Assembly: GCA_020796225.1 (NCBI GenBank)
Contig: CM036756.1
Coordinates: 69,981,043-70,045,042 of the forward strand
DNA from: Arion vulgaris
Lineage: Eukaryota; Mollusca; Gastropoda; Stylommatophora; Arionidae
DNA length: 64,000 nt
Direction of reading: 5' to 3'
Made by a program: the position numbers and the translations under genes. The notes under the pieces are model-generated. The model saw nothing but the letters and a program-made list of their open reading frames with translations, did no database searches and was not told the DNA's origin. Below are positions 12,086 through 24,110 of the stretch, piece after piece; within the stretch, counting starts at the first letter, position 1, and every line of letters begins with the position of its first letter.

Positions 12086-12315
12086 TATAAAATTTGTTTT
12101 ATAAAAATATAAAATACTGCATTATCCTAGTGTTTTTGTTTAGTTATTTAAAATTACAAACGTTGAAAAATGTATGCTTTATATTTCTATCATTGCATTA
12201 TATTTGTTGGTCAGAGTTTCAGCAGTTAGTTATAAACATGAGAACAAGAAAGACACAGTCATGGATAATGTTCATATTTCTGGCAGTCCTTAAATCATGA
12301 CTTACACATGGTAAT

Positions 12316-12415
12316 CAGACAATTGTACACAAGACAATTGTACACTAGACAATTGCACATGAGACAATTGCACACAATACAATTGAACATAACACAATTG
12401 AACACATGACAATAA
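12316..12415. repeat. Short tandem repeat, about 15-16 bp
   Basis: Seven or so units of the type AGACAATTGTACAC with drifting last bases (GACAATTGCACA, CACAATTGAACA). Confidence 0.8.
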
Positions 12416-12904
12416 TAATTAGCACGTGCTCAGTTGTCTATGTGTTTAGTTGTGTTGTGCTTTTCTGTAATGATATTCTTACACATCACCACTCTCTCCT
12501 TTCAATCGTTTCTTTTGTCCTACCTCTTGTGACTTGAAACGTTGTAGAAAAGAAGTATGAATCTCATGAACTAATTTTATCATTACAAAATGTTAAGTAC
12601 ATAGTCAGCAATAGTTATAACATACACAGAAAGATAGCACATGGAAATGAGATTCTGCAAGTCACCAAATCATACTTACAAGAATCAGACAAGTAACAAA
12701 TTTACCTAGCATCAAGAAAAGTTGCAACAAACCTTTGAATAATAATTACATGAAATTATTAGCAGAATGAAGTGTGTTTGGCATCTTATGTAAGAATCAA
12801 CAACCAACTCTTATAATGTTTCTTTCACACAAATATGTGACTTGAAAGTTACGTAGAAAAGAAGATAGTATAACGTAATTGATTCTCTCAAAAATGATTA
12901 AGTA
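12416..12904. other. Left flank of the giant satellite, no gene seen
   Basis: AT-rich. Words such as AAGTCACCAAATCAT and GACTTGAAA recall the satellite but not enough to call units. Confidence 0.35.
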
Positions 12905-13089
12905 CCATGAGAATGAATAAAATATACACAAACCACAACATGGTAAAACTCCGCAATGTACAACAACACGAATCACAGAGTAACAAAATATAAAACTCTA
13001 CAAGACTGGATTAACAACTGGAACAAGTGTCTGACATATATCAATCACAGAAGAAGTTTGCAAGATAAATATAAAAACCAAAACTGGGT

Positions 13090-15600
13090 TAATAACCGAG
13101 TAACAGTTGCTGACAACAGTCACCAGAGAAGCGAAGACAAATATATAACCACAACACTGTTAACAACCTGCAACAGTGGCTGACAACACAAGTCACCAGA
13201 GAAGCGCAAGACAAATATATAAAACCACAACACTGGGTTAACAACTGGTAACAGCATGTGCTGACAACACAAGTCACCAGAGAAGCGCAAGACAAATATA
13301 TAAAACCACAACACTGGGTTAACAACCCGGTAACAGTGTGCTGACAACACAAGTCACCAGAGAAGCGCAAGACAAATATATAAAACCACAACACTGGTTA
13401 ACAACTCGGTAACATGTGCTGACAACACAAGTCACCAGAGAAGCGCAAGACAAATATATAAAACCACAAGCACTGGTTAACAACCTGTAACAGTAGTGCT
13501 GACAACACAAGTCACCAGAAGACCTAAGACAAATATATAAAACCACAAACTGTTAACAACCCGGTAACAGTGTCTGACAACACAAGTCACGAGAAAGCGC
13601 AAGACAAATAATAAAACCACAACACTGGGTTAACAACCTGGTAACAATGTGCTGACAACACAAGTCACCAGAGAAGCGCAAGACAAATATATAAAACCAC
13701 AACACTGGGTTAACAACCGTAACAGTGTCTGACAACACAAGTCACCAGAGAAGCGCAAGACAAATATATAAAACCACAACACTGGTTAACAACCTGGTAA
13801 CAGTGTGCTGACAACACAAGTCACCAGAGAAGCGCAAGACAAATATATAAAACCACAACACTGGGTTAACAAACCGGTAACAGTGTGCTGACAACACAAG
13901 TCACCAGAGAAGCGCAAGACAAATATATAAAACCACAACACTGGGTTAACAACCTGGTAACAGTGTGCTGACAACACAAGTCACCAGAGAAGCGCAAGAC
14001 AAATATATAAAACCACAACACTGGGTTAACAACCTGGTAACAGTGTGCTGACAAACAAGTCACCAGAGAAGCGCAAGACAAATATATAAAACCACAACAC
14101 TGGGTTAACAACCTGGTAACAGTGTGCTGACAACACAAGTCACCAGAGAAGCGTAAGACAAATATATAAAACCACAACACTGGGTTAACAACCTGGTAAC
14201 AGTGTGCTGACAACACAAGTCACCAGAGAAGCGCAAGACAAATATATAAACCACAACACTGGGTTAACAACCTGGTAACAGTGTGCTGACAACACAAGTC
14301 ACCAGAGAAGCGCAAGACAAATATATAAAACCACAACACTGGGTTAACAACCTGGTAACAGTGTGCTGACAACACAAGTCACCAGAGAAGCGCAAGACAA
14401 ATATATAAAACCACGACACTGGGTTAACAATCTGGTAACAGTGTGCTGACAACACAAGTCACCAGAGAAGCGCAAGACAAATATATAAAACCACAACACT
14501 GGGTTAACAACCTGGTAACAGTGTGCTGACAACACAAGTCACCAGAGAAGCGCAAGACAAATATATAAAACCACAACACTGGGTTAACAACCTGGTAACA
14601 GGTGCTGACAACACAAGTCACCAGAGAAGCGCAAGACAAATATATAAAACCACAACACTGGGTTAACAACCTGGTAACAGTGTGCTGACAACACAAGTCA
14701 CCAGAGAAGCGCAAGACAAATATATAAAACCACAACACTGGGTTAACAAACCGGTAACAGTGTGCTGACAACACAAGTCACCAGAGAAGCGCAAGACAAA
14801 TATATAAAACCACAACACTGGGTTAACAACCTGGTAACAGTGTGCTGACAACACAAGTCACCAGAGAAGCGCAAGACAAATATATAAAACCACAACACTG
14901 GGTTAACAACCTGGTAACAGTGTGCTGACAACACAAGTCACCAGAGAAGCGCAAGACAAATATATAAAACCACAACACTGGGTTAACAACCTGGTAACAG
15001 TGTGCTGACAACACAAGTCACCAGAGAAGCGCAAGACAAATATATAAAACCACAACACTGGGTTAACAACCTGGTAACAGTGTGCTGACAACACAAGTCA
15101 CCAGAGAAGCGCAAGACAAATATATAAAACCACAACACTGGGTTAACAACCTGGTAACAGTGTGCTGACAACACAAGTCACCAGAGAAGCGCAAGACAAA
15201 TATATAAAACCACAACACTGGGTTAACAACCTGGTAACAGTGTGCTGACAACACAAGTCACCAGAGAAGCGCAAGACAAATATATAAAACCACAACACTG
15301 GGTTAACAACCTGGTAACAGTGTGCTGACAACACAAGTCACCAGAGAAGAGCAAGACAAATATATAAAACCACAACACTGGGTTAACAACCTGGTAACAG
15401 TGTGCTGACAACACAAGTCACCAGAGAAGCGCAAGACAAATATATAAAACCACAACACTGGGTTAACAAACCGGTAACAGTGTGCTGACAACACAAGTCA
15501 CCAGAGAAGCGCAAGACAAATATATAAAACCACAACACTGGTTACAACCGGTAACAGTGTGCTGACAACACAAGTCACCAGAGAAGCAAACAAATATATA
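13090..15600 (+). repeat. 80-bp monomer block 1
   Basis: Nearly uniform 80-bp units, especially 13770-15530. Variant units reading AAACCGGTAACAG occur at about 13870, 14750 and 15470. Indels concentrate at both edges. Confidence 0.9.
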
Positions 15601-17340
15601 AACCACAACACTGGGTTAACAACCTGGTAACAGTGTGCTGACAACACAATGTTACCAGAAGCGAAGACAAAGTGTTAACAACACAACACTGGGTTAACAA
15701 CCTGGTAACAGTGTGCTGACAACACAATCACTGGTTAAGCAACTAACAGTGTGCTGACAACCACAACACTGGTTAACAACCTGGTAACAGTGTGCTGACA
15801 ACACGAAGTCACCAACGAACAATTAGACACACAACACTGGGTTAACAACCTGGTAACAGTGTGCTGACAACACTGAGTTAACACCGAAGCAAAGTAAAAA
15901 GCGACCACAACACTGGGTTAACAACCTGGTAACAGTGTGCTGACAACAGCAAGAGCTGAGATTAAAACCTGGCTTAACGTAACGTTGCTGACAACACAAG
16001 CACTGGGTTAACAACCTGGAACAGTGTGCTGACAACACAACACTGGGTTAACAACCTGTAACAGTGTGCTGACAACACAACACTGGAGTTAACAACTGTA
16101 ACAGTGTGCTGACAACACAACACTGGGTTAACAACCTGGTAACAGTGTGCTGACAACACAACACTGGGTTAACAACCTGGGAACAGTGTGCTGACAACAC
16201 AACACTGGGTTAACAACCTGGTAACAGTGTGCTGACAACACAACACTGGGTTAACAACCTGGTAACAGGTGCTGACACAACACTTAACCGACAGTGTGCT
16301 TACAACAACCTGGTAACAGTGTGCTGACAACACAACACTGGGTTAACAACCTGGTAACAGTGTGCTGACAACACTGGGTTAACAACCTGGTAACAGTGTG
16401 CTGACAACACTGGGTTAACAACCTGTAACAGTGTGCTGACAACACAACACTGGGTTAAAACCTGTAACAGTGTGCTGACAACACAACACTGGGTTAACAA
16501 CCTGGTAACAGTGTGCTGACAACACTGGGTTAACAACCTGGTAACAGTGTGCTGACAACACAACACTGGGTTAACAACCTGGTAACAGTGTGCTGACAAC
16601 ACAACACTGGGTTAACAACCTGGTAACAGTGTGCTGACAACACTGGGTTAACAACCTGGTAACAGTGTGCTGACAACACAACACTGGGTTAACAACCTGG
16701 TAACAGTGTGCTGACAACACAACACTGGGTTAACAACCTGGTAACAGAGTGCTGACAACACAACACTGGGTTAACAACCTGGTAACAGTGTGCTGACAAC
16801 ACAACACTGGGTTAACAACCTGGTAACAGTGTGCTGACAACACAACACTGGGTTAACAACCTGGTAACAGTGTGCTGACAACACAACACTGGGTTAACAA
16901 CCTGGTAACAGTGTGCTGACAACACAACACTGGGTTAACAACCTGGTAACAGTGTGCTGACAACACAACACTGGGTTAACAACCTGGTAACAGTGTGCTG
17001 ACAACACAACACTGGGTTAACAACCTGGTAACAGTGTGCTGACAACACAACACTGGGTTAACAACCTGGTAACAGTGTGCTGACAACACAACACTGGGTT
17101 AACAACCTGGTAACAGTGTGCTGACAACACACATGGGTTAACAACGAACTGGCTCAACAGTAATAGTGCTGAAACACAACACTGGGTTAACAACCTGGTA
17201 ACAGTGTGCTGACAACACAACGTTAACAACCTGTAACAGGTGCTGAACAACACTGGTTAACAACTGAACGTGTCTACAACACTGGGTTAACAACCTGGTA
17301 ACAGTGTGCTGACAACACACACGTACACCACAGGAAAGCC
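15600..17340 (+). repeat. 41/36-bp monomer block 1
   Basis: Mainly 41-bp units, with 36-bp units at about 16366-16430, 16520 and 16640. Its borders at 15540-16010 and 17120-17330 are full of small indels. Confidence 0.9.
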
Positions 17341-18400
17341 TGGTCAAACAAAGTTATAAAACCACAACACTGGGTTAACAACCTGGTAACAGTGTGCTGA
17401 CAACACAAGTCACGAGTAGAACAAATCTGATAAAACCACAACACTGGGTTAACAACCTGTAACAGTGTGCTGACAACACAAGTCACAGAGAAGCGCAAGA
17501 GCAAATATAAAACCACAACACTGGGTTAACAACCTGGTAACAGTGTGCTGACAACACAAGTCACCATAGAAGCGCAAGACAAATATATAAAACCACAACA
17601 CTGGGTTAACAACCTGGTAACAGTGTGCTGACAACACAAGTCACCAGAGAAGCGCAAGACAAATATATAAACCACAACACTGGGTTAACAACCTGGTAAC
17701 AGTGTGCTGACAACACAAGTCACCAGAGAAGCGCAAGACAAATATATAAAACCACAACACTGGGTTAACAACCTGGTAACAGTGTGCTGACAACACAAGT
17801 CACCAGAGAAGCGCAAGACAAATATATAAAACCACAACACTGGTTAACAACCTGGTAACAGTGTGCTGACAACACAAGTCACCAGAGAAGGCGCAAGACA
17901 AATATATAAAACCACAACACTGGTTAACAACCTGGTAACAGTGTGCTGACAACACAAGTCACCAGAGAGCAAGACAAATATATAAACCACAACACTGGGT
18001 TAACAACCTGGTAACAGTGTGCTGACAACACAAGTCACCAGAGAAGCGCAAGACAAATATATAAAACCACAACACTGGTTAACAACCTGGTAACAGTGTG
18101 CTGACAACACAAGTCACCAGAGAAGCGCAAGACAAATATATAAAACCACAACACTGGGTTAACAACCTGGTAACAGTGTGCTGACAACACAAGTACCAGA
18201 GAGCGCAAGACAAATATATAAACCACAACACTGGGTTAACAACCTGGTAACAGTGTGCTGACAACACAAGTCACCAGAGAAGCGCAAGACAAATATATAA
18301 AACCACGACACTTGGTTAACAACCCGGTAACAGTGTGCTGACAACACAAGTCACCAGGGAAGCGCAAGACAAATATATAAGAACCAACACTGGGTTAACA
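17340..18400 (+). repeat. 80-bp monomer block 2
   Basis: 80-bp units with more single-base deletions than block 1 (for example GGGTT reduced to GGTT). Confidence 0.85.
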
Positions 18401-19655
18401 ACCTGGTAACAGTGTGCTGACAACACATGGGTTAACAACCTGAGTAACATATATGAAACCACAACACTGGGTTAACAACCTGGTAACAGTGTGCTGACAA
18501 CACAACACGGGCAACAAACTGGACATATTGAAACACAACACTGGGTTAACAACCTGGTAACAGTGTGCTGACAACACAATGGTTAACAACGGAACAGGTG
18601 CTAAATACACAACACTGGGTTAACAACCTGGTAACAGTGTGCTGACAACACAGTACAACTGGCAGTTAAAACCACAACACTGGTTAACAACTGACGAACA
18701 GTGTGCTGACAACACAACACTGGGTTAACAACCTGGTAACAGTGTGCTGACAACACAACACTGGGTTAACAACCTGGTAACAGTGTGCTGACAACACAAC
18801 ACTGGGTTAACAACCTGGTAACAGTGTGCTGACAACACAACACTGGGTTAACAACCTGGTAACAGTGTGCTGACAACACAACACTGGGTTAACAACCTGG
18901 TAACAGTGTGCTGACAACACAACACTGGGTTAACAACCGGTAACAGTGTCTGACAACACAACACTGGGTTAACAACCTGGTAACAGTGTGCTGACAACAC
19001 AACACTGGGTTAACAACCTGGTAACAGTGTGCTGACAACACAACACTGGGTTAACAACCTGGTAACAGTGTGCTGACAACACAACACTGGGTTAACAACC
19101 TGGTAACAGTTTGCTGACAACACAACACTGGGTTAACAACCTGGTAACAGTGTGCTGACAACACAACACTGGGTTAACAACCTGGTAACAGTGTGCTGAC
19201 AACACTGGGTTAACAACCTGGTAACAGTGTGCTGACAACACAACACTGGTTAACAACCTGGTAACAGTGTGCTGACAACACAACACTGGGTTAACAACCT
19301 GGTAACAGTGTGCTGACAACACAACACTGGGTTAACAACCTGGTAACAGTGTGCTGACAACACAACACTGGGTTAACAACCTGGTAACAGTGTGCTGACA
19401 ACACAACACTGGGTTAACAACCTGGTAACAGTGTGCTGACAACACAACACTGGGTTAACAACCTGGTAACAGTGTGCTGACAACACAACACTGGGTTAAC
19501 AACCTGGTAACAGTGTGCTGACAACACAACACTGGGTTAACAACCTGGTAACAGTGTGCTGACAACACAACACTGGGTTAACAACCTGGCAACAGTGTTG
19601 AAACACAACACTGGGTTAACAACCTGGTAACAGTGTGCTGACAACACAACACGAG
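18400..19655 (+). repeat. 41/36-bp monomer block 2
   Basis: Mainly 41-bp units; a 36-bp unit near 19200. The first 300 bp are degraded. Confidence 0.85.
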
Positions 19656-21550
19656 AAGCCAAGACAAATATATAAAACCACAACACTGGGTTAACAACCT
19701 GGTAACAGTGTGCTGACAACACAAGTCACCGAGTAAGGCAACGACAGTCATATAAACCACAACACTGGGTTAACAACCGGTAACAGTGTGCTGACAACAC
19801 AAGTCACAGAGAGCAAGACAAATATATAAAACCACAACACTGGGTTAACAACCTGGTAACAGTGTGCTGACAACACAAGTCACCAGAGAAGCCTAAGACA
19901 AATATATAAAACCACAACACTGGGTTAACAACCTGGTAACAGTGTGCTGACAACACAAGTCACCAGAGAAGCGCAAGACAAATATATAAAACCACAACAC
20001 TGGGTTAACAACCTGGTAACAGTGTGCTGACAACACAAGTCACCAGAGAAGCGCAAGACAAATATATAAAACCACAACACTGGGTTAACAAACCGGTAAC
20101 AGTGTGCTGACAACACAAGTCACCAGAGAAGCGCAAGACAAATATATAAAACCACAACACTGGGTTAACAACCTGGTAACAGTGTGCTGACAACACAAGT
20201 CACCAGAGAAGCGCAAGACAAATATATAAAACCACAACACTGGGTTAACAACCTGGTAACAGTGTGCTGACAACACAAGTCACCAGAGAAGCGCAAGACA
20301 AATATATAAAACCACAACACTGGGTTAACAAACCGGTAACAGTGTGCTGACAACACAAGTCACCAGAGAAGCGCAAGACAAATATATAAAACCACAACAC
20401 TGGGTTAACAACCTGGTAACAGTGTGCTGACAACACAAGTCACCAGAGAAGCGCAAGACAAATATATAAAACCACAACACTGGGTTAACAACCTGGTAAC
20501 AGTGTGCTGACAACACAAGTCACCAGAGAAGCGCAAGACAAATATATAAAACCACAACACTGGTTAACAACCTGGTAACAGTGTGCTGACAACACAAGTC
20601 ACCAGAGAAGCGCAAGACAAATATATAAAACCACAACACTGGGTTAACAACCTGGTAACAGTGTGCTGACAACACAAGTCACCAGAGAAGCGCAAGACAA
20701 ATATATAAAACCACAACACTGGGTTAACAACCTGGTAACAGTGTGCTGACAACACAAGTCACCAGAGAAGCGCAAGACAAATATATAAAACCACAACACT
20801 GGGTTAACAAACCGGTAACAGTGTGCTGACAACACAAGTCACCAGAGAAGCGCAAGACAAATATATAAAACCACAACACTGGTTAACAACCTGGTAACAG
20901 TGTGCTGACAACACAAGTCACCAGAGAAGCGCAAGACAAATATATAAAACCACAACACTGGGTTAACAACCTGGTAACAGTGTGCTGACAACACAAGTCA
21001 CCAGAGAAGCGCAAGACAAATATATAAAACCACAACACTGGGTTAACAAACCGGTAACAGTGTGCTGACAACACAAGTCACCAGAGAAGCGCAAGACAAA
21101 TATATAAAACCACAACACTGGGTTAACAACCTGGTAACAGTGTGCTGACAACACAAGTCACCAGAGAAGCGCAAGACAAATATATAAAACCACAACACTG
21201 GGTTAACAACCTGGTAACAGTGTGCTGACAACACAAGTCACCAGAGAAGCGCAAGACAAATATATAAAACCACAACACTGGGTTAACAACCTGGTAACAG
21301 TGTGCTGACAACACAAGTCACCAGAGAAGCGCAAGACAAATATATAAAACCACAACACTGGGTTAACAACCTGGTAACAGTGTGCTGACAACACAAGTCA
21401 CCAGAGAAGCGCAAGACAAATATATAAAACCACAACACTGGGTTAACAACCTGGTAACAGTGTGCTGACAACACAAGTCACCAGAGAAGCGCAAGACAAA
21501 TATATAAAACCACAACACTGGGTTAACAACCTGGTAACAGTGTGCTGACA
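19655..21550 (+). repeat. 80-bp monomer block 3 with 240-bp higher-order period
   Basis: Uniform 80-bp units. The AAACCGGTAACAG variant recurs at about 20090, 20330, 20810 and 21050: steps of 240, 479 and 239 bp, that is every third (or sixth) unit. Confidence 0.9.
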
Positions 21551-23040
21551 ACACAATCACGGGTAACACCTGGCAACATGTGCATACAACACACACTGGG
21601 TTAACAACCTGGTAACAGTGTGCTGACAACACAACACTGGGTTAGACAAATTGAAACAGTCGACAACACTGGGTTAACAACCTGGTAACAGTGTGCTGAC
21701 AACACAACACCGGGTAATATACAACACATGGTTAACACTGGTAAGGCTGACAACACAACACTGGGTTAACAACCTGGTAACAGTGTGCTGACAACACAAC
21801 ACTGGGTTAACAACCTGGTAACAGTGTGCTGACAACACAACACTGGGTTAACAACCTGGTAACAGTGTGCTGACAACACAACACTGGGTTAACAACCTGC
21901 AACAGTGTGCTGAAACACAACACTGGGTTAACAACCTGGTAACAGTGTGCTGACAACACAACACTGGGTTAACAACCTGGTAACAGTGTGCTGACAACAC
22001 AACACTGGGTTAACAACCTGGTAACAGTGTGCTGACAACACAACACTGGGTTAACAACCTGGTAACAGTGTGCTGACAACACAACACTGGGTTAACAACC
22101 TGGTAACAGTGTGCTGACAACACAACACTGGGTTAACAACCTGGTAACAGTGTGCTGACAACACTGGGTTAACAACCTGGTAACAGTGTGCTGACAACAC
22201 TGGGTTAACAACCTGGTAACAGTGTGCTGACAACAAATGGGTTAACAACCTGGTAACAGTGTGCTGACAACACAACACTGGGTTAACAACCTGGTAACAG
22301 TGTGCTGACAACACAACACTGGGTTAACAACCTGGTAACAGTGTGCTGACAACACTGGGTTAACAACCTGGTAACAGTGTGCTGACAACACTGGGTTAAC
22401 AACCTGGTAACAGTGTGCTGACAACACAACACTGGGTTAACAACCTGGTAACAGTGTGCTGACAACACGGGTTAACAACCTGGTAACAGTGTGCTGACAA
22501 CAACCTGGGTTAACAACCTGGTAACAGTGTGCTGACAACACAACACTGGGTTAACAACCTGGTAACAGTGTGCTGACACACAACACTGGGTTAACAACCT
22601 GGTAACAGTGTGCTGACAACACAACACTGGGTTAACAACCTGGTAACAGTGTGCTGACAACACAACACTGGGTTAACAACCTGGTAACAGTGTGCTGACA
22701 ACACAACACTGGGTTAACAACCTGGTAACAGTGTGCTGACAACACAACACTGGGTTAACAACCTGGTAACAGTGTGCTGACAACACAACACTGGGTTAAC
22801 AACCTGGTAACAGTGTGCTGACAACACAACACTGGGTTAACAACCTGGTAACAGTGTGCTGACAACACTGGGTTAACAACCTGGTAACAGTGTGCTGACA
22901 ACACAACACTGGGTTAACAACCGGTAACAGTGTGCTGCAACACAACACTGGTTAAACGAACAGTGCTGACAACACCTGGGTTAACAACCTGGTAACAGTG
23001 TGCTGACAACACAACACAGGTAACAACTAAACATTAAACT
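21550..23040 (+). repeat. 41/36-bp monomer block 3
   Basis: 41-bp units with 36-bp units near 22160, 22195, 22350, 22385 and 22865; degraded borders. Confidence 0.85.
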
Positions 23041-24110
23041 ACAACACTGGGTTAACAACCTGGTAACAGTGTGCTGACAACACAAGTCACCAGAGAAGAG
23101 CAAGACAAATATATAAAACCACAACACTGGGTTAACAACCTGGTAACAGTGTGCTGACAACACAAGTCACCAGAGAAGCGCAAGACAAATATATAAAACC
23201 ACAACACTGGGTTAACAACCTGGTAACAGTGTGCTGACAACACAAGTCACCAGAGAAGCGCAAGACAAATATATAAAACCACAACACTGGGTTAACAAAC
23301 CGGTAACAGTGTGCTGACAACACAAGTCACCAGAGAAGCGCAAGACAAATATATAAAACCACAACACTGGGTTAACAACCTGGTAACAGTGTGCTGACAA
23401 CACAAGTCACCAGAGAAGCGCAAGACAAATATATAAAACCACAACACTGGGTTAACAACCTGGTAACAGTGTGCTGACAACACAAGTCACCAGAGAAGCG
23501 CAAGACAAATATATAAAACCACAACACTGGGTTAACAACCTGGTAACAGTGTGCTGACAACACAAGTCACCAGAGAAGCGCAAGACAAATATATAAACCA
23601 CAACACTGGGTTAACAACCTGGTAACAGTGTGCTGACAACACAAGTCACCAGAGAAGCGCAAGACAAATATATAAAACCACAACACTGGGTTAACAACCC
23701 GGTAACAGTGTGCTGACAACACAAGTCACCAGAGAAGCGCAAGACAAATATATAAAACCACAACACTGGGTTAACAACCTGGTAACAGTGTGCTGACAAC
23801 ACAAGTCACCAGAGAAGCGCAAGACAAATATATAAAACCACAACACTGGGTTAACAACCTGGTAACAGTGTGCTGACAACACAAGTCACCAGAGAAGCGC
23901 AAGACAAATATATAAAACCACAACACTGGGTTAACAACCCGGTAACAGTGTGCTGACAACACAAGTCACCAGAGAAGCGCAAGACAAATATATAAAACCA
24001 CAACACTGGGTTAACAACCTGGTAACAGTGTGCTGACAACACAAGTCACTGAAAGCGCAAGACAAATATATAAACCACAACACTGGGTTAACAACCTGGT
24101 AACAGTGTGC
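23040..24110 (+). repeat. 80-bp monomer block 4
   Basis: Uniform 80-bp units; AACCCGGTAACAG variants at about 23697 and 23937, again 240 bp apart. Confidence 0.9.
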